A stretch of DNA of 51,986 nucleotides, from assembly GCA_012838995.1 (NCBI GenBank), contig DUOD01000020.1, positions 1-51,986 on the forward strand, given 5' to 3'. The translations under genes and the position numbers were made by a program. Positions 24,620-33,588 of the stretch are shown here, piece after piece (the stretch's first letter is position 1; every line of letters begins with the position of its first letter). Under the pieces are notes generated by a model. It did not search any database. It was not told the origin of the DNA and worked only from the letters and a program-made list of their open reading frames with translations. Source of the stretch: Clostridiales bacterium. GTDB taxonomy: Bacteria; Bacillota; Clostridia; DUOD01.

Positions 24620-25201
24620 TTGAAAAGGCGTGAAAAAAATAATGCAGCCAAAAGGCTGCAAAGGACCAAGTGGGCATTGAAGATAACAATACTCACTTTT
24701 TTAATAAGTGTTTTATTAAGCTTATTTTCAGAAACCACATTGAAACAAAGTAATATATTATCCGCCTTGCTTATTTTATTTTTTATTATTACCATTGGTA
24801 TAGTATTTGACATCATCGGTGTCGCCGTTACGGCAAGCAGTGAAATACCCTTCCTATCGATGGCCTCCAGAAAGATTCCGGGGGCAAAACAATCCTTGGC
24901 ACTTATAAAGAATGCACATCTGGTATCAAGCATATGCAATGACGTAGTGGGTGATATTTGCGGTATCATCAGCGGTGCAGCCGGAGCAGTAATAAGTATC
25001 AGAATTATAACCGATAACTTATCTATAGATAGCGCCCTGATAGGCATACTAATAAGCAGTATAATTGCTTCTGCAACGGTAGGAGGCAAAGCCTTTAGCA
25101 AATCCTTTGCAATGAATAATAAAACGGCAATTGTGCATAAAGTAGGATATATAATATATTTATTGGGCAATGTCTTTAGAGGGAAGCTTAAGAGGAAGTG
25201 A
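24620..25201 (+). CDS. oapA: OLE-associated membrane protein OapA
   Basis: A 193-residue basic membrane protein encoded directly after OLE RNA. The N-terminus is lysine/arginine-rich (residues 2-20), suited to RNA binding. Four hydrophobic segments lie at roughly 20-37, 47-72, 108-130 and 137-153. An aspartate pair (about 108 and 112, DVVGD) sits at the start of the third. The C-terminus is again basic. OapA binds OLE RNA and brings it to the membrane in Bacillus halodurans. TTG 24620 is preferred: GGGAG is 8 bases upstream, whereas GTG 24611 would sit on top of the ribosome binding site. The stop is just before dxs. Confidence 0.87.
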   Translation: MKRREKNNAAKRLQRTKWALKITILTFLISVLLSLFSETTLKQSNILSALLILFFIITIGIVFDIIGVAVTASSEIPFLSMASRKIPGAKQSLALIKNAHLVSSICNDVVGDICGIISGAAGAVISIRIITDNLSIDSALIGILISSIIASATVGGKAFSKSFAMNNKTAIVHKVGYIIYLLGNVFRGKLKRK

Positions 25202-25206
25202 CAAAC

Positions 25207-27087
25207 ATGTATATAGACACCATAACATCACCAGCAGACATAAAAAATAAAACCATAGACGAACTAAACCAGTTAGCCGACGAAATCAGGCAGCTCCTCA
25301 TCGAAGTGATCTCGCAAAATGGAGGCCATTTGGCGTCAAATTTAGGTGTGGTAGAATTAACACTGGCCCTTCATTATGTCTTCGATACCCCCAGGGATAA
25401 AATTATTTGGGATGTGGGTCACCAAACCTATGTTCATAAGATTCTAACCTACAGAAAGGATTTATTCCCCTCAATTAGAAAATATAAGGGTTTAAGCGGT
25501 TTTCCCAAGATATCTGAGAGTAGCCATGATTTTTTTAATACCGGTCACAGCAGTACTTCAATATCAGCTGCTTTGGGCTTTGCCCGAGCGCGAGATTTAA
25601 TGGGCGAAGATTATTCGGTATTGGCCGTTATAGGCGATGGAGCCTTAACGGGGGGAATGGCCTTGGAAGGCTTAAACGACGCCGGCCATAGCCCTACAAA
25701 TCTCATAGTAATCCTTAACGATAACCAAATGTCCATTGCCAATAACGTTGGGAGTTTGTCCACCTATTTATCCAAGATTAGATCGGATCCTAAATACCAC
25801 AAACTAAAAAGGGATATTGAACCTTTATTAAATAAAATTCCCTTTATTGGCAAGGGGATTTATCATGCTGTTAAACGTTTAAAAAATACTATAAAATATC
25901 TTTTTGTTCCCGGCATTATATTTGAAGAATTGGGATTTAAATATATCGGGCCTGTAAACGGCCATGATATATTCTCCCTCATTTCCATGCTGGATAGGGC
26001 ACGATCAGTCAATGGTCCCGTATTGATACATGTGGTTACAAGTAAAGGAAAAGGATATAAACATGCAGAATTAAATCCTGAAAAATTCCATGCGGTAGCA
26101 CCCTTTAATATAAAGACCGGTGAAGAATTATACAAAGGCAGGGGCATCACCTATTCCCAAGTCTTTGGAAATACCATGTTGCGCCTTGCCAAAGAAAATG
26201 AAAAGATTATAGCAATTACGGCGGCAATGCCCCATGGCACAGGTTTGTATGAATTTTCCAGATTATATCCTGAAAGATTTTTTGATGTGGGCATTGCGGA
26301 ACAACACGCCGTTACCTTTGCCGCCGGCCTTGCTGCAAACGGTTATAAACCGGTCTTTGCCGTTTACTCCACTTTTCTCCAAAGGGCCTATGATCAGATA
26401 TTACATGATGTGTGCATTCAAAATCTACCGGTAGTCTTTGCCATTGACAGATGTGGGTTGGTAGGTCAGGACGGCGAAACCCACCACGGAATTTTCGACA
26501 TCAGTTATTTAAGTCACATTCCCAACATGACCATTTTAAGCCCTTCAGACGGTAGCGAGCTGGCCGCCATGTTAAGGTATGCCGTCGACCATCCCGGTCC
26601 CGTTGCCATTAGATACCCGAAGGGTGCAGTTTGCAATATTTACAAGGATAATACCATTACCATAGAACATGGCAAATGGGATACCGTCAGACAGGGCAAA
26701 ACCTGTTGTATAATGGCCACCGGCAAAATGGTCGACTTTGCGCTCAAAAGTTGTGAAATATTAGAAGGTATGGGAATTTATTGTTGTCTGATTAATTGCA
26801 GGTTTATAAAGCCCCTGGACATAGATAAAATTAGGCAATGTGTTAAGGACTTTAGCAAGCTCGTAATTATAGAGGATAATACCGCAATTGGCGGCCTGGG
26901 CAGCACTATAATACAAGAACTTGCAAAGAACGGATACAAGACCTTAGATGTTAAACATATAGCCTTCCCCGATAGTTTTGTCCCCCACGGTGAAATTGAT
27001 GAGTTGCTTAAAGTATATAATATGGATGTAAAAGGCTTGGTAGATCAGATTGCCGCCTTTGTAAACAAACCGGAGAAGAAAAAATGA
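25207..27087 (+). CDS. dxs: 1-deoxy-D-xylulose-5-phosphate synthase
   Basis: A 626-residue thiamine diphosphate enzyme that joins pyruvate and glyceraldehyde 3-phosphate, first step of the MEP isoprenoid pathway. Motifs are GHQTYVHKILTYR, GHSSTSISAALG, the ThDP/Mg motif GDGALTGGMALEGLNDAG with NDNQMSIANNVG, and in the second half DVGIAEQHAVTFAAGLA and DRCGLVGQDGETHHG. ATG 25207 has AAGAGGAAG 8 bases upstream; a GTG at 25198 overlaps the oapA stop. With ispA upstream it brackets the OLE/oapA pair. It overlaps tlyA by 4 bases. Confidence 0.96.
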   Translation: MYIDTITSPADIKNKTIDELNQLADEIRQLLIEVISQNGGHLASNLGVVELTLALHYVFDTPRDKIIWDVGHQTYVHKILTYRKDLFPSIRKYKGLSGFPKISESSHDFFNTGHSSTSISAALGFARARDLMGEDYSVLAVIGDGALTGGMALEGLNDAGHSPTNLIVILNDNQMSIANNVGSLSTYLSKIRSDPKYHKLKRDIEPLLNKIPFIGKGIYHAVKRLKNTIKYLFVPGIIFEELGFKYIGPVNGHDIFSLISMLDRARSVNGPVLIHVVTSKGKGYKHAELNPEKFHAVAPFNIKTGEELYKGRGITYSQVFGNTMLRLAKENEKIIAITAAMPHGTGLYEFSRLYPERFFDVGIAEQHAVTFAAGLAANGYKPVFAVYSTFLQRAYDQILHDVCIQNLPVVFAIDRCGLVGQDGETHHGIFDISYLSHIPNMTILSPSDGSELAAMLRYAVDHPGPVAIRYPKGAVCNIYKDNTITIEHGKWDTVRQGKTCCIMATGKMVDFALKSCEILEGMGIYCCLINCRFIKPLDIDKIRQCVKDFSKLVIIEDNTAIGGLGSTIIQELAKNGYKTLDVKHIAFPDSFVPHGEIDELLKVYNMDVKGLVDQIAAFVNKPEKKK

Positions 27088-27899
27088 AAAAAAATAATAA
27101 TATAAGATTAGATATTGAACTGGTTAATAGAAAACTGTATAATAGTAGGACTTCAGCCCAAAGGGCAATCATGGCCGGACTGGTAAGGGTAAATGATGTT
27201 GTTGTCGATAAGCCTGGAACCTTTATTAAACCGGAAGATATAATCGAAATAAAGGAAGAAGCCTTTGAATACGTTAGCAGGGGCGGTCTAAAACTTGAAA
27301 AAGCCCTAAAAACATTCAACATATCAGTTAGGGGGCTTTTGTGCATGGACGTTGGCGCATCAACGGGAGGGTTCACCGACTGTCTTTTAAGAAACGGTGC
27401 CCATAAGGTATACGCCATAGATGTTGGCTATGGCCAGCTGGCGTGGAATCTTAGAAACCATCCAAAGGTAATAGTTATGGAGAGAACAAACATACGTTAT
27501 TTGAAAAGAGAACAAATTCCTGACGTTATACACCTTTGTACCATCGATGTATCATTTATTTCATTGAAATTGGTACTGCCGGTGGTAAAAAACTTTCTTT
27601 ACAGTGACGGAAAGATAATTTGCTTGGTCAAGCCCCAATTTGAAGCCGGTAGAGATAAGGTAGGCAAAAAAGGCGTGGTCAGGGATAAGAATGTCCATAA
27701 AGATATTTTGATAACCTTGGTTGACTACTGCACCGACATTGAATTGCCGGCCCAGGACTTAACTTTTTCACCAATTACGGGGCCTAAGGGAAACATAGAA
27801 TTTCTTTTGATGTTATCCAATGGAAAAGATAATCCGGTAATGGTCAAATATGATAAAATAGAAAGAGTAGTAGATGAATCCCATAGTGTCCTACTGTGA
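27084..27899 (+). CDS. tlyA: TlyA family rRNA 2'-O-methyltransferase / hemolysin A-like protein
   Basis: A 271-residue protein with an N-terminal S4 RNA-binding domain (about 5-65: NRKLYNSRTSAQRAIMAGLVRVNDVVVDKPG) and an FtsJ-like SAM-dependent methyltransferase domain with DVGASTGGFTDCLL, AIDVGYGQLAW and IDVSFISLKLVLP. LVKPQFEAGRDKVGKKGVVRD is the conserved TlyA segment. TlyA methylates ribose in rRNA in several bacteria; the old name hemolysin is misleading. It overlaps dxs by 4 bases, consistent with co-translation. Confidence 0.92.
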   Translation: MKKNNNIRLDIELVNRKLYNSRTSAQRAIMAGLVRVNDVVVDKPGTFIKPEDIIEIKEEAFEYVSRGGLKLEKALKTFNISVRGLLCMDVGASTGGFTDCLLRNGAHKVYAIDVGYGQLAWNLRNHPKVIVMERTNIRYLKREQIPDVIHLCTIDVSFISLKLVLPVVKNFLYSDGKIICLVKPQFEAGRDKVGKKGVVRDKNVHKDILITLVDYCTDIELPAQDLTFSPITGPKGNIEFLLMLSNGKDNPVMVKYDKIERVVDESHSVLL

Positions 27900-27976
27900 T
27901 GTGCTAACCGGTTTTTGTTAAAACAAGCTAAAAGGAAAACAGATTTTTCAGTATTTCAAGTGGAGTGGGAATATAG

Positions 27977-28852
27977 ATGGTTATCGGTATAATTCCAAAT
28001 TTGGAAAAGGATAATGATCTGTTACTAACAGAGCAATTAATAAACTGTTTACAATCAAGGGGTATCGATGTGCTAATACCCCAAAGTATAAAGAATGCCC
28101 ACTTCCGCAATCTAAAGGTGGATGCGCCAAATACGTCTACAATTTATAAAGACTCTGACATAATTATTGTTCTGGGCGGAGACGGAACGCTGCTTAATGT
28201 AGCAAGGCAGGTAGTTCCCCATGAAACACCGCTATTGGGAATAAATTTAGGACACTTGGGGTTTCTTACCGAGGTAGAAGTAAAAGAAGTAGAAAGTGCT
28301 GTAGACAAACTTATAAGCAACAACTACACCTTGGAAAAGAGAATGATGCTTCAGGCAATTGTTATAAGGAACAATATAGAAATGGAAAATTATTATGCAT
28401 TAAATGATATCGGCATCACCAAGGGCTCTTTTTCCAGGATAATACACCTTAAAACCTATATTGAAAACAATTTGGTTGATATATTCCCGGCCGACGGAAT
28501 AATTGTATCCAGTCCCACGGGATCCACCGCCTATTCACTGTCAGCAGGCGGTCCGGTTATCAGTCCTACCATGGAATGCCTGTTAATAACGCCCATCTGT
28601 CCCCATACCCTGAATGCGCGACCAATATTAATCTCTCCCTCGGAAAACGTAAAAATAGAGGTGCTGGACAATTTTAATGATATAATAGTAACTATAGACG
28701 GTCAGCAGGGCGTTCAGTTAAATTACGGCGATGTCGTCATAATAAAAAAATCCCCTGTGTATACAAATTTGGTCAAACTATCCAAGCGGAGCTTTTATTC
28801 ATTACTCAGAAATAAACTTAGCGAAAGAACCAAAGAAAAATTTAAAGAATAA
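27977..28852 (+). CDS. nadK: NAD(+) kinase
   Basis: A 291-residue kinase that makes NADP from NAD. Signature motifs: IVLGGDGTLLNVAR (near residue 66), GINLGHLGFLTEVE, NDIGITKGSFSRI, the NAD-binding ADGIIVSSPTGSTAYSLSAGGPVISP (near 172) and ITPICPHTLNARPI. Length is typical. The gene follows tlyA after 77 bases in which I see no convincing promoter. It lies in the conserved run dxs-tlyA-nadK-argR-recN. Confidence 0.95.
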   Translation: MVIGIIPNLEKDNDLLLTEQLINCLQSRGIDVLIPQSIKNAHFRNLKVDAPNTSTIYKDSDIIIVLGGDGTLLNVARQVVPHETPLLGINLGHLGFLTEVEVKEVESAVDKLISNNYTLEKRMMLQAIVIRNNIEMENYYALNDIGITKGSFSRIIHLKTYIENNLVDIFPADGIIVSSPTGSTAYSLSAGGPVISPTMECLLITPICPHTLNARPILISPSENVKIEVLDNFNDIIVTIDGQQGVQLNYGDVVIIKKSPVYTNLVKLSKRSFYSLLRNKLSERTKEKFKE

Positions 28853-28867
28853 TACCAGGAGGTGCTT

Positions 28868-29317
28868 ATGAAACTAGCAAGACACGCCAAAATACTGGAG
28901 ATAATCGAAAAATATGAGATCGAAACCCAAGAAGAGCTTGCGGAACATTTGAGAAAAGCAAATATAAACACCACACAAGCCACTATTTCGAGGGATATAA
29001 AAGAACTAAGGCTAATCAAGGTGCTTTCCAAAAACGGAGTGTACAAATATACAACTTTAAACAGCAACGATATGCAAATACCCCAAAAATTAAAAAACGT
29101 ATTTGCCCAATCCATCCTGAACATTAACCACGCCAATAACTTGATAGTTATAAAGACCATAGAGGGTGCCGCCCAAACCGGGGCAGCGGCCATTGACACA
29201 TTGAAATGTAAGGAAATAATAGGAACAATAGCAGGGGACGACACCATATTGGTGGTCGTTCAGGATAACGAAAGTGTAGAGGCCGTAATAGATAATTTTA
29301 AGAAACTCATGGGTTAA
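28868..29317 (+). CDS. argR: Arginine repressor ArgR/AhrC
   Basis: A 149-residue regulator with an N-terminal winged helix (IEKYEIETQEELAEHLRKANINTTQATISRDIKELRLIKV) and a C-terminal oligomerisation and arginine-binding domain with GAAQTGAAAIDTLKCKEIIGTIAGDDTILVV. It represses arginine synthesis and activates catabolism in response to arginine. ATG 28868 is chosen because AGGAGGTG lies directly before it; GTG 28862 would sit in that site. No arginine gene is near; the position before recN is standard. Confidence 0.95.
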   Translation: MKLARHAKILEIIEKYEIETQEELAEHLRKANINTTQATISRDIKELRLIKVLSKNGVYKYTTLNSNDMQIPQKLKNVFAQSILNINHANNLIVIKTIEGAAQTGAAAIDTLKCKEIIGTIAGDDTILVVVQDNESVEAVIDNFKKLMG

Positions 29318-29332
29318 TTAGGGGGTATCAAA

Positions 29333-31048
29333 TTGCTTAGGCAATTAAGTATTTCAAATATTGCCCTTATTGATAATTTAAATATGGAACTGGGCAGCGG
29401 CTTGAATATACTTACCGGCGAAACCGGCGCAGGAAAGTCTATTATTATCGACGCTATAAACCTTATCCTGGGAGAGAGGGCAAACAGGGATTTGATCACC
29501 ACCGATAAGAAGTTCGCTTATGTGGAAGCCATATTTGACGTGCCCGGTGATTGCCCCGTAGGTAAACTCTTGGACCGGTACGGTATTTCCTTTGAACAGG
29601 ACAACACCCTGATCTTTTCAAGGGAGATAACCCAGTCGGGCAAAAATACCTGTAGGATCAACGGTAGGGCAGTAACCCTTTCGGCCTTGAAAGAAATCAG
29701 CGGCTATCTTATAGATATCCATGGTCAGCACCACCATCATACCTTGTTGGATGAAAGCAACAATTTATCGCTGATAGACTTGTTTGGCGGACTGAAAATA
29801 AACAGTATTAAAATAAAGTTGGAAGCTCTATATAAAAAATGGAAGGATATACTGTTAAATCTTAACAGAATAAAGAAGGACGAAAGTAACAGAGAACGAA
29901 ATATCGATTTAATAAATTATCAGCTCAAAGAAATATACGATGCGCATTTAACGATTGGTGAAGACAAGCAGTTATTAGCCAAGAAAAATCTATTGTCCAA
30001 TCTTGAAAAAATCAAAAATGTCTTAGAAGATGCTTACGTTGGAATATATTCCGGTGATGGATATACTACTTCTGTTATAGATATCCTAGGCAATATAAAA
30101 AATAATATCTCAGAAATTACCAGTTATAACCCACAACTTGAAAAGCTGCATGAAGACATAGAAAATATTTTTTATTTCCTGGAAGATATTGCGCTAAATA
30201 TCAGGCAGTTTAAGGAGAATATAGATTTTTCACCCCGAGACTTGGAAGAAATAGATATGAGACTTGATACCATTAATAAACTGAAGCGAAAATACGGCCG
30301 TGAAATAGAAGATATATTGGATTTTGCCAAGTCCTTGGAGAAACAGTTGAAGGCATTAACGGAAAGCAAAGAATCAATGGAAAAATACGAGCAGGACAGA
30401 AGACTTGTACAACAAGAATTATTATCACTGTGCAAGAAATTATCCGGTATAAGAAAAGAAAGGGCAAAACAACTGGAAAAAAGAATCAATGAAGAGCTCC
30501 GCCAGCTGGGCATGGCTAAGGCCAAATTTATAATAAGTTTTAACGAGCAGCCGGCCCACAATGAGGAGACAAAAATTACAGCCAATGGTTTTGACAACGT
30601 GGAATTTTTACTGGCACCTAACCCCGGCCATCCGCCAAAACCTCTTGCTAAAATAATATCCGGCGGTGAATTATCCAGGGTAATGCTGGCCATAAAGAAC
30701 ATCTTTGCTTCTTCGGACAATATCCCCACCTTGATTTTTGACGAAATTGACACGGGAATCAGCGGCGCGACCGCTGAAATTGTTGGGCAAAAACTAAGTT
30801 CTATCTCTAAGTTCCGTCAGGTTATATGCGTAACCCATCTGCCGCAAATTGCATGCTTGGCAAACCACCACTTTGTTATAGAAAAAAAAGTAATAGACAA
30901 CAGAACGATAACACAGGTTAAACTCTTAGATTATCATGAAAGAATAAAGGAAATAGCCAAAATGATATCCGGAACCAAGGTAACAGAACTTACCATGGAC
31001 CATGCCAGACAAATGATTGATAGATGCAGCGGCTCAGCAAATGGCTGA
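29333..31048 (+). CDS. recN: DNA repair protein RecN
   Basis: A 571-residue SMC-like ATPase acting at double-strand breaks. Walker A is GETGAGKSIIIDAI near residue 29, followed by a DIHGQHHHHTLLDESN segment; a long coiled coil covers about 150-390. The C-terminal ABC signature is ISGGELSRVMLAIK with Walker B TLIFDEIDTGISG and the H-loop CVTHLPQIA. Start is TTG behind AGGGGGT. The stop codon lies inside the stem of the terminator that follows. Confidence 0.96.
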   Translation: MLRQLSISNIALIDNLNMELGSGLNILTGETGAGKSIIIDAINLILGERANRDLITTDKKFAYVEAIFDVPGDCPVGKLLDRYGISFEQDNTLIFSREITQSGKNTCRINGRAVTLSALKEISGYLIDIHGQHHHHTLLDESNNLSLIDLFGGLKINSIKIKLEALYKKWKDILLNLNRIKKDESNRERNIDLINYQLKEIYDAHLTIGEDKQLLAKKNLLSNLEKIKNVLEDAYVGIYSGDGYTTSVIDILGNIKNNISEITSYNPQLEKLHEDIENIFYFLEDIALNIRQFKENIDFSPRDLEEIDMRLDTINKLKRKYGREIEDILDFAKSLEKQLKALTESKESMEKYEQDRRLVQQELLSLCKKLSGIRKERAKQLEKRINEELRQLGMAKAKFIISFNEQPAHNEETKITANGFDNVEFLLAPNPGHPPKPLAKIISGGELSRVMLAIKNIFASSDNIPTLIFDEIDTGISGATAEIVGQKLSSISKFRQVICVTHLPQIACLANHHFVIEKKVIDNRTITQVKLLDYHERIKEIAKMISGTKVTELTMDHARQMIDRCSGSANG

Positions 31049-31061
31049 GCCGCTGTTTTTT
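31027..31061 (+). terminator. Rho-independent terminator overlapping the recN stop
   Basis: CAGCGGCTCAGC pairs with GCTGAGCCGCTG over 12 base pairs with a loop of 5 bases, followed by six T. The recN stop codon is part of the stem. Confidence 0.95.
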
Positions 31062-31187
31062 CCAGAATTTCAAAAAAGTATGGGAATAATTAAAATTTAA
31101 TAGGGTTAACTTAAGTACTAGACTAAAATATCGCTAGCTTTCGGTGCCATATAAAACCGTTATAGGAGTTTATAGGAGCGTGGTAAT

Positions 31188-32468
31188 TTGCACAGAACTA
31201 AAAAAACAATTGGAATTATACTGTCTATCATAATTATTTTTTTAAATTACAACCCTTTTACCCAGCGGTTATTAGCAATTCCCTCTGAACTGAAGATATT
31301 TGAGGGTGAACAACAGTTTCTTGACTTGAAAGTACCTTTTACTTTTGAGATTGAAACCGACAGGATTGGCGTTATAAAGCTTAACGGCAATAGCTTAAGC
31401 AAAATCCAGCATGATTTTAGACAACCCTTTTTTTTACAATCCTTGACCAGAGGTAATGTCAATTTACAGTTTAAACTTTTTGGTTTACTGCCAATTAAAA
31501 ACATGCTGGTTAGAGTGGTGCCAAAAATAGATGTAATACCCGGCGGTCACGCTATAGGTGTTGCCCTTTATACTAAGGGAGCGTTGGTGGTAGGTATCTC
31601 AGACATAAAAAGCAGTGATGGCAATATTTACAGCCCGGCCCAAGAAGCCGGTCTGATACCCGGTGATATTATAGAAAAGGTTAATGATGTTAACATAAAA
31701 AACGCTGAACATTTGTCCATGTTGATCAACGATAGCCAATATTCACCTTTGCAACTGACGGTAAGAAGAAATGATAAACTAATAAACATTTCTATCAAGG
31801 CAGTCAAGGATCATCAAGATGATAGGAAAAAACTGGGGATATGGGTTAGGGACAGTACCGCCGGCGTCGGGACCCTATCCTTTTATCTGCCCAAGAATAA
31901 AATGTATGGTGCATTGGGACATGCTATAACAGATATTGATACCAGATCGTTATTGAGGGTGGGCAACGGGGAAATAATGGAATCTAAAATCATTGACATA
32001 CGACAGGGTGAAAAGGGCAAACCCGGCGAAATTAGGGCAATGTTTTTGGAAAAGGAAAATATAATCGGAAATATCAAAAAAAATACCGTATACGGTATTT
32101 ACGGAGAGATATATAAAACCATAACAAATCCTATATATAAAAAGCCCATAGAAATTTGTTTACAACATCAAGTAAAGGAAGGCCCGGCTACTATTTTGTG
32201 CACTGTAGATGATAGGGGTATAAGGGAATACGATATAGAGATTATAAAAATAAATAATCAATTAAAACCCGATATGAAAAGTATGATAATAAAAATAACG
32301 GATAAGGAACTGCTATCAAAAACCGGGGGTATTGTTCAGGGTATGAGCGGAAGTCCTATTATTCAAAATAATAAGTTGGTGGGCGTGGTAACCCATGTTT
32401 TTGTAAATGATCCAACAAAGGGTTATGGTATTTTTATAGAATGGATGTTAAATGAAATGGAAAAATAA
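31188..32468 (+). CDS. spoIVB: SpoIVB serine peptidase
   Basis: A 426-residue S55-family serine peptidase made in the forespore; it signals across to activate the SpoIVFB-dependent processing of pro-sigma-K. It has an N-terminal signal/anchor helix (about 8-24), a PDZ domain (about 145-205: GLIPGDIIEKVNDVNIKNAEHL) and the protease domain. Active-site candidates are His in GALGHAITDID and Ser in GMSGSPIIQNNKLVGVVTHVF. The TTG start is taken from the coding frame and has a moderate AGGAG site. The gene precedes spo0A, as in most spore formers. Sigma-F/G control is expected but no clear site was identified in 31062-31187. Confidence 0.94.
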   Translation: MHRTKKTIGIILSIIIIFLNYNPFTQRLLAIPSELKIFEGEQQFLDLKVPFTFEIETDRIGVIKLNGNSLSKIQHDFRQPFFLQSLTRGNVNLQFKLFGLLPIKNMLVRVVPKIDVIPGGHAIGVALYTKGALVVGISDIKSSDGNIYSPAQEAGLIPGDIIEKVNDVNIKNAEHLSMLINDSQYSPLQLTVRRNDKLINISIKAVKDHQDDRKKLGIWVRDSTAGVGTLSFYLPKNKMYGALGHAITDIDTRSLLRVGNGEIMESKIIDIRQGEKGKPGEIRAMFLEKENIIGNIKKNTVYGIYGEIYKTITNPIYKKPIEICLQHQVKEGPATILCTVDDRGIREYDIEIIKINNQLKPDMKSMIIKITDKELLSKTGGIVQGMSGSPIIQNNKLVGVVTHVFVNDPTKGYGIFIEWMLNEMEK

Positions 32469-32605
32469 GTCATATAAAAACATACTTCCTTAAAGAAAGC
32501 TATGTAATTTATTTACGGGATAAACCCTCATTTTTCAGCAAGTTGCCGGGTAAGACAGGCGTTTTAGAATTTTACCTTATTTTTTTTATTTTTTCTGATA
32601 ATGTA

Positions 32606-32632
32606 GAAGGAAAATTTAAACATTTGTCGAAT
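32606..32632 (+). promoter_or_regulatory. Sigma-H promoter of spo0A overlapped by a Spo0A box
   Basis: GAAGGAAAA at 32606-32614 fits the sigma-H -35 pattern RNAGGAWWW at every position. After 11 bases, GTCGAAT at 32626-32632 fits the -10 pattern RNNGAAT. The heptamer TGTCGAA at 32625-32631, the consensus Spo0A-binding box, lies exactly over the -10. The site is about 50 bases before spo0A. This suggests sigma-H-driven expression with direct autoregulation by Spo0A; overlap with the -10 suggests repression at high Spo0A~P (inference). Confidence 0.72.
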
Positions 32633-32684
32633 TGTAAAGTGATGTATCAACTGGTAAATTTTATGTCTAGGGGGTAGAAACTAA

Positions 32685-33470
32685 ATGATGAAAAAAATCA
32701 AGGTATTAATTGCAGATGACAACAAGGACTTTTGTGACATTTTAAACGAATATTTAAACAGGCAGGAAAATATCGAGGTGGTTGGTATTGCCAATGACGG
32801 CATTGAAGCGGTAGAGCTAATTACCAATACATCACCGGACGTCATAGTACTGGATATTATAATGCCCCATCTCGATGGATTGGGAGTACTGGAAAAAATC
32901 AACTCATTAACTTTGGAAAACTATCCTAAGGTTATCGTTCTTTCTGCAGTTGGCCAGGATAAAATAACCCAAAAGGCCATAGCCCTTGGAGCAGATTACT
33001 ACGTTGTAAAGCCCTTCGATATGGAAATTTTCGTAAAAAGAATTAGGGAATTGATGACAAAGAGGGAACCCAACTCCACCAGAAGAATACACGTGGTGGC
33101 AAAGGCCAAAGGTACTACATCCATTGAAAGCGAAATAACCAATATAATCCACGAAATAGGTGTGCCCGCCCACATTAAAGGATACCAGTACCTACGGGAA
33201 GCAATATTGATGGTGGTAAATAACATTGAATTATTAAGTGCCATTACAAAAGAACTTTATCCGGGCATAGCCACAAAATTCAATACCACACCCAGTCGAG
33301 TGGAAAGGGCAATACGCCATGCCATAGAAGTAGCATGGAGCAGGGGTAGGGTAGACACAATAAACAAGCTTTTCGGTTACACGGTGCACGATAAAAAAGG
33401 AAAACCCACCAATGGAGAATTTATTGCTATGGTTGCTGATAAACTTAGATTGGAAACAAAAATCAGCTAA
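32685..33470 (+). CDS. spo0A: Sporulation transcription factor Spo0A
   Basis: The 261-residue response regulator that commits cells to sporulation. The receiver domain has IADDNKDFC (acid pair), phosphoacceptor aspartate in [14 protein letters not shown] (near residue 56), threonine/serine VLSAVGQ and lysine VVKPFDM. The C-terminal DNA-binding domain contains [24 protein letters not shown] and the recognition helix region [23 protein letters not shown] 32688 is an alternative start. A sigma-H/Spo0A-box promoter precedes it and a strong terminator follows, so it forms a single-gene unit. Confidence 0.98.
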   Translation: MMKKIKVLIADDNKDFCDILNEYLNRQENIEVVGIANDGIEAVELITNTSPDVIVLDIIMPHLDGLGVLEKINSLTLENYPKVIVLSAVGQDKITQKAIALGADYYVVKPFDMEIFVKRIRELMTKREPNSTRRIHVVAKAKGTTSIESEITNIIHEIGVPAHIKGYQYLREAILMVVNNIELLSAITKELYPGIATKFNTTPSRVERAIRHAIEVAWSRGRVDTINKLFGYTVHDKKGKPTNGEFIAMVADKLRLETKIS

Positions 33471-33488
33471 TATGCTAAACAACTCCAG

Positions 33489-33527
33489 AAGGAAATCATT
33501 GGAAAAGCCAATGATTTCCTTTTTTTA
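33489..33527 (+). terminator. Rho-independent terminator of spo0A
   Basis: AAGGAAATCATTGG pairs with CCAATGATTTCCTT (14 base pairs) around an AAAAG loop, followed by a T tract. Confidence 0.95.
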
Positions 33528-33588
33528 TATCCATCCTATTTAGGAATAAATATTTTCTAAAAGAGAAATATAGTATTAAAGACTAATT

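Noticed and set aside
24604-25170. Minus-strand frame of 188 codons opposite oapA
   Set aside because: The plus strand carries the OapA-like membrane protein in a conserved order; the reverse frame is low-complexity hydrophobic shadow without a ribosome binding site.
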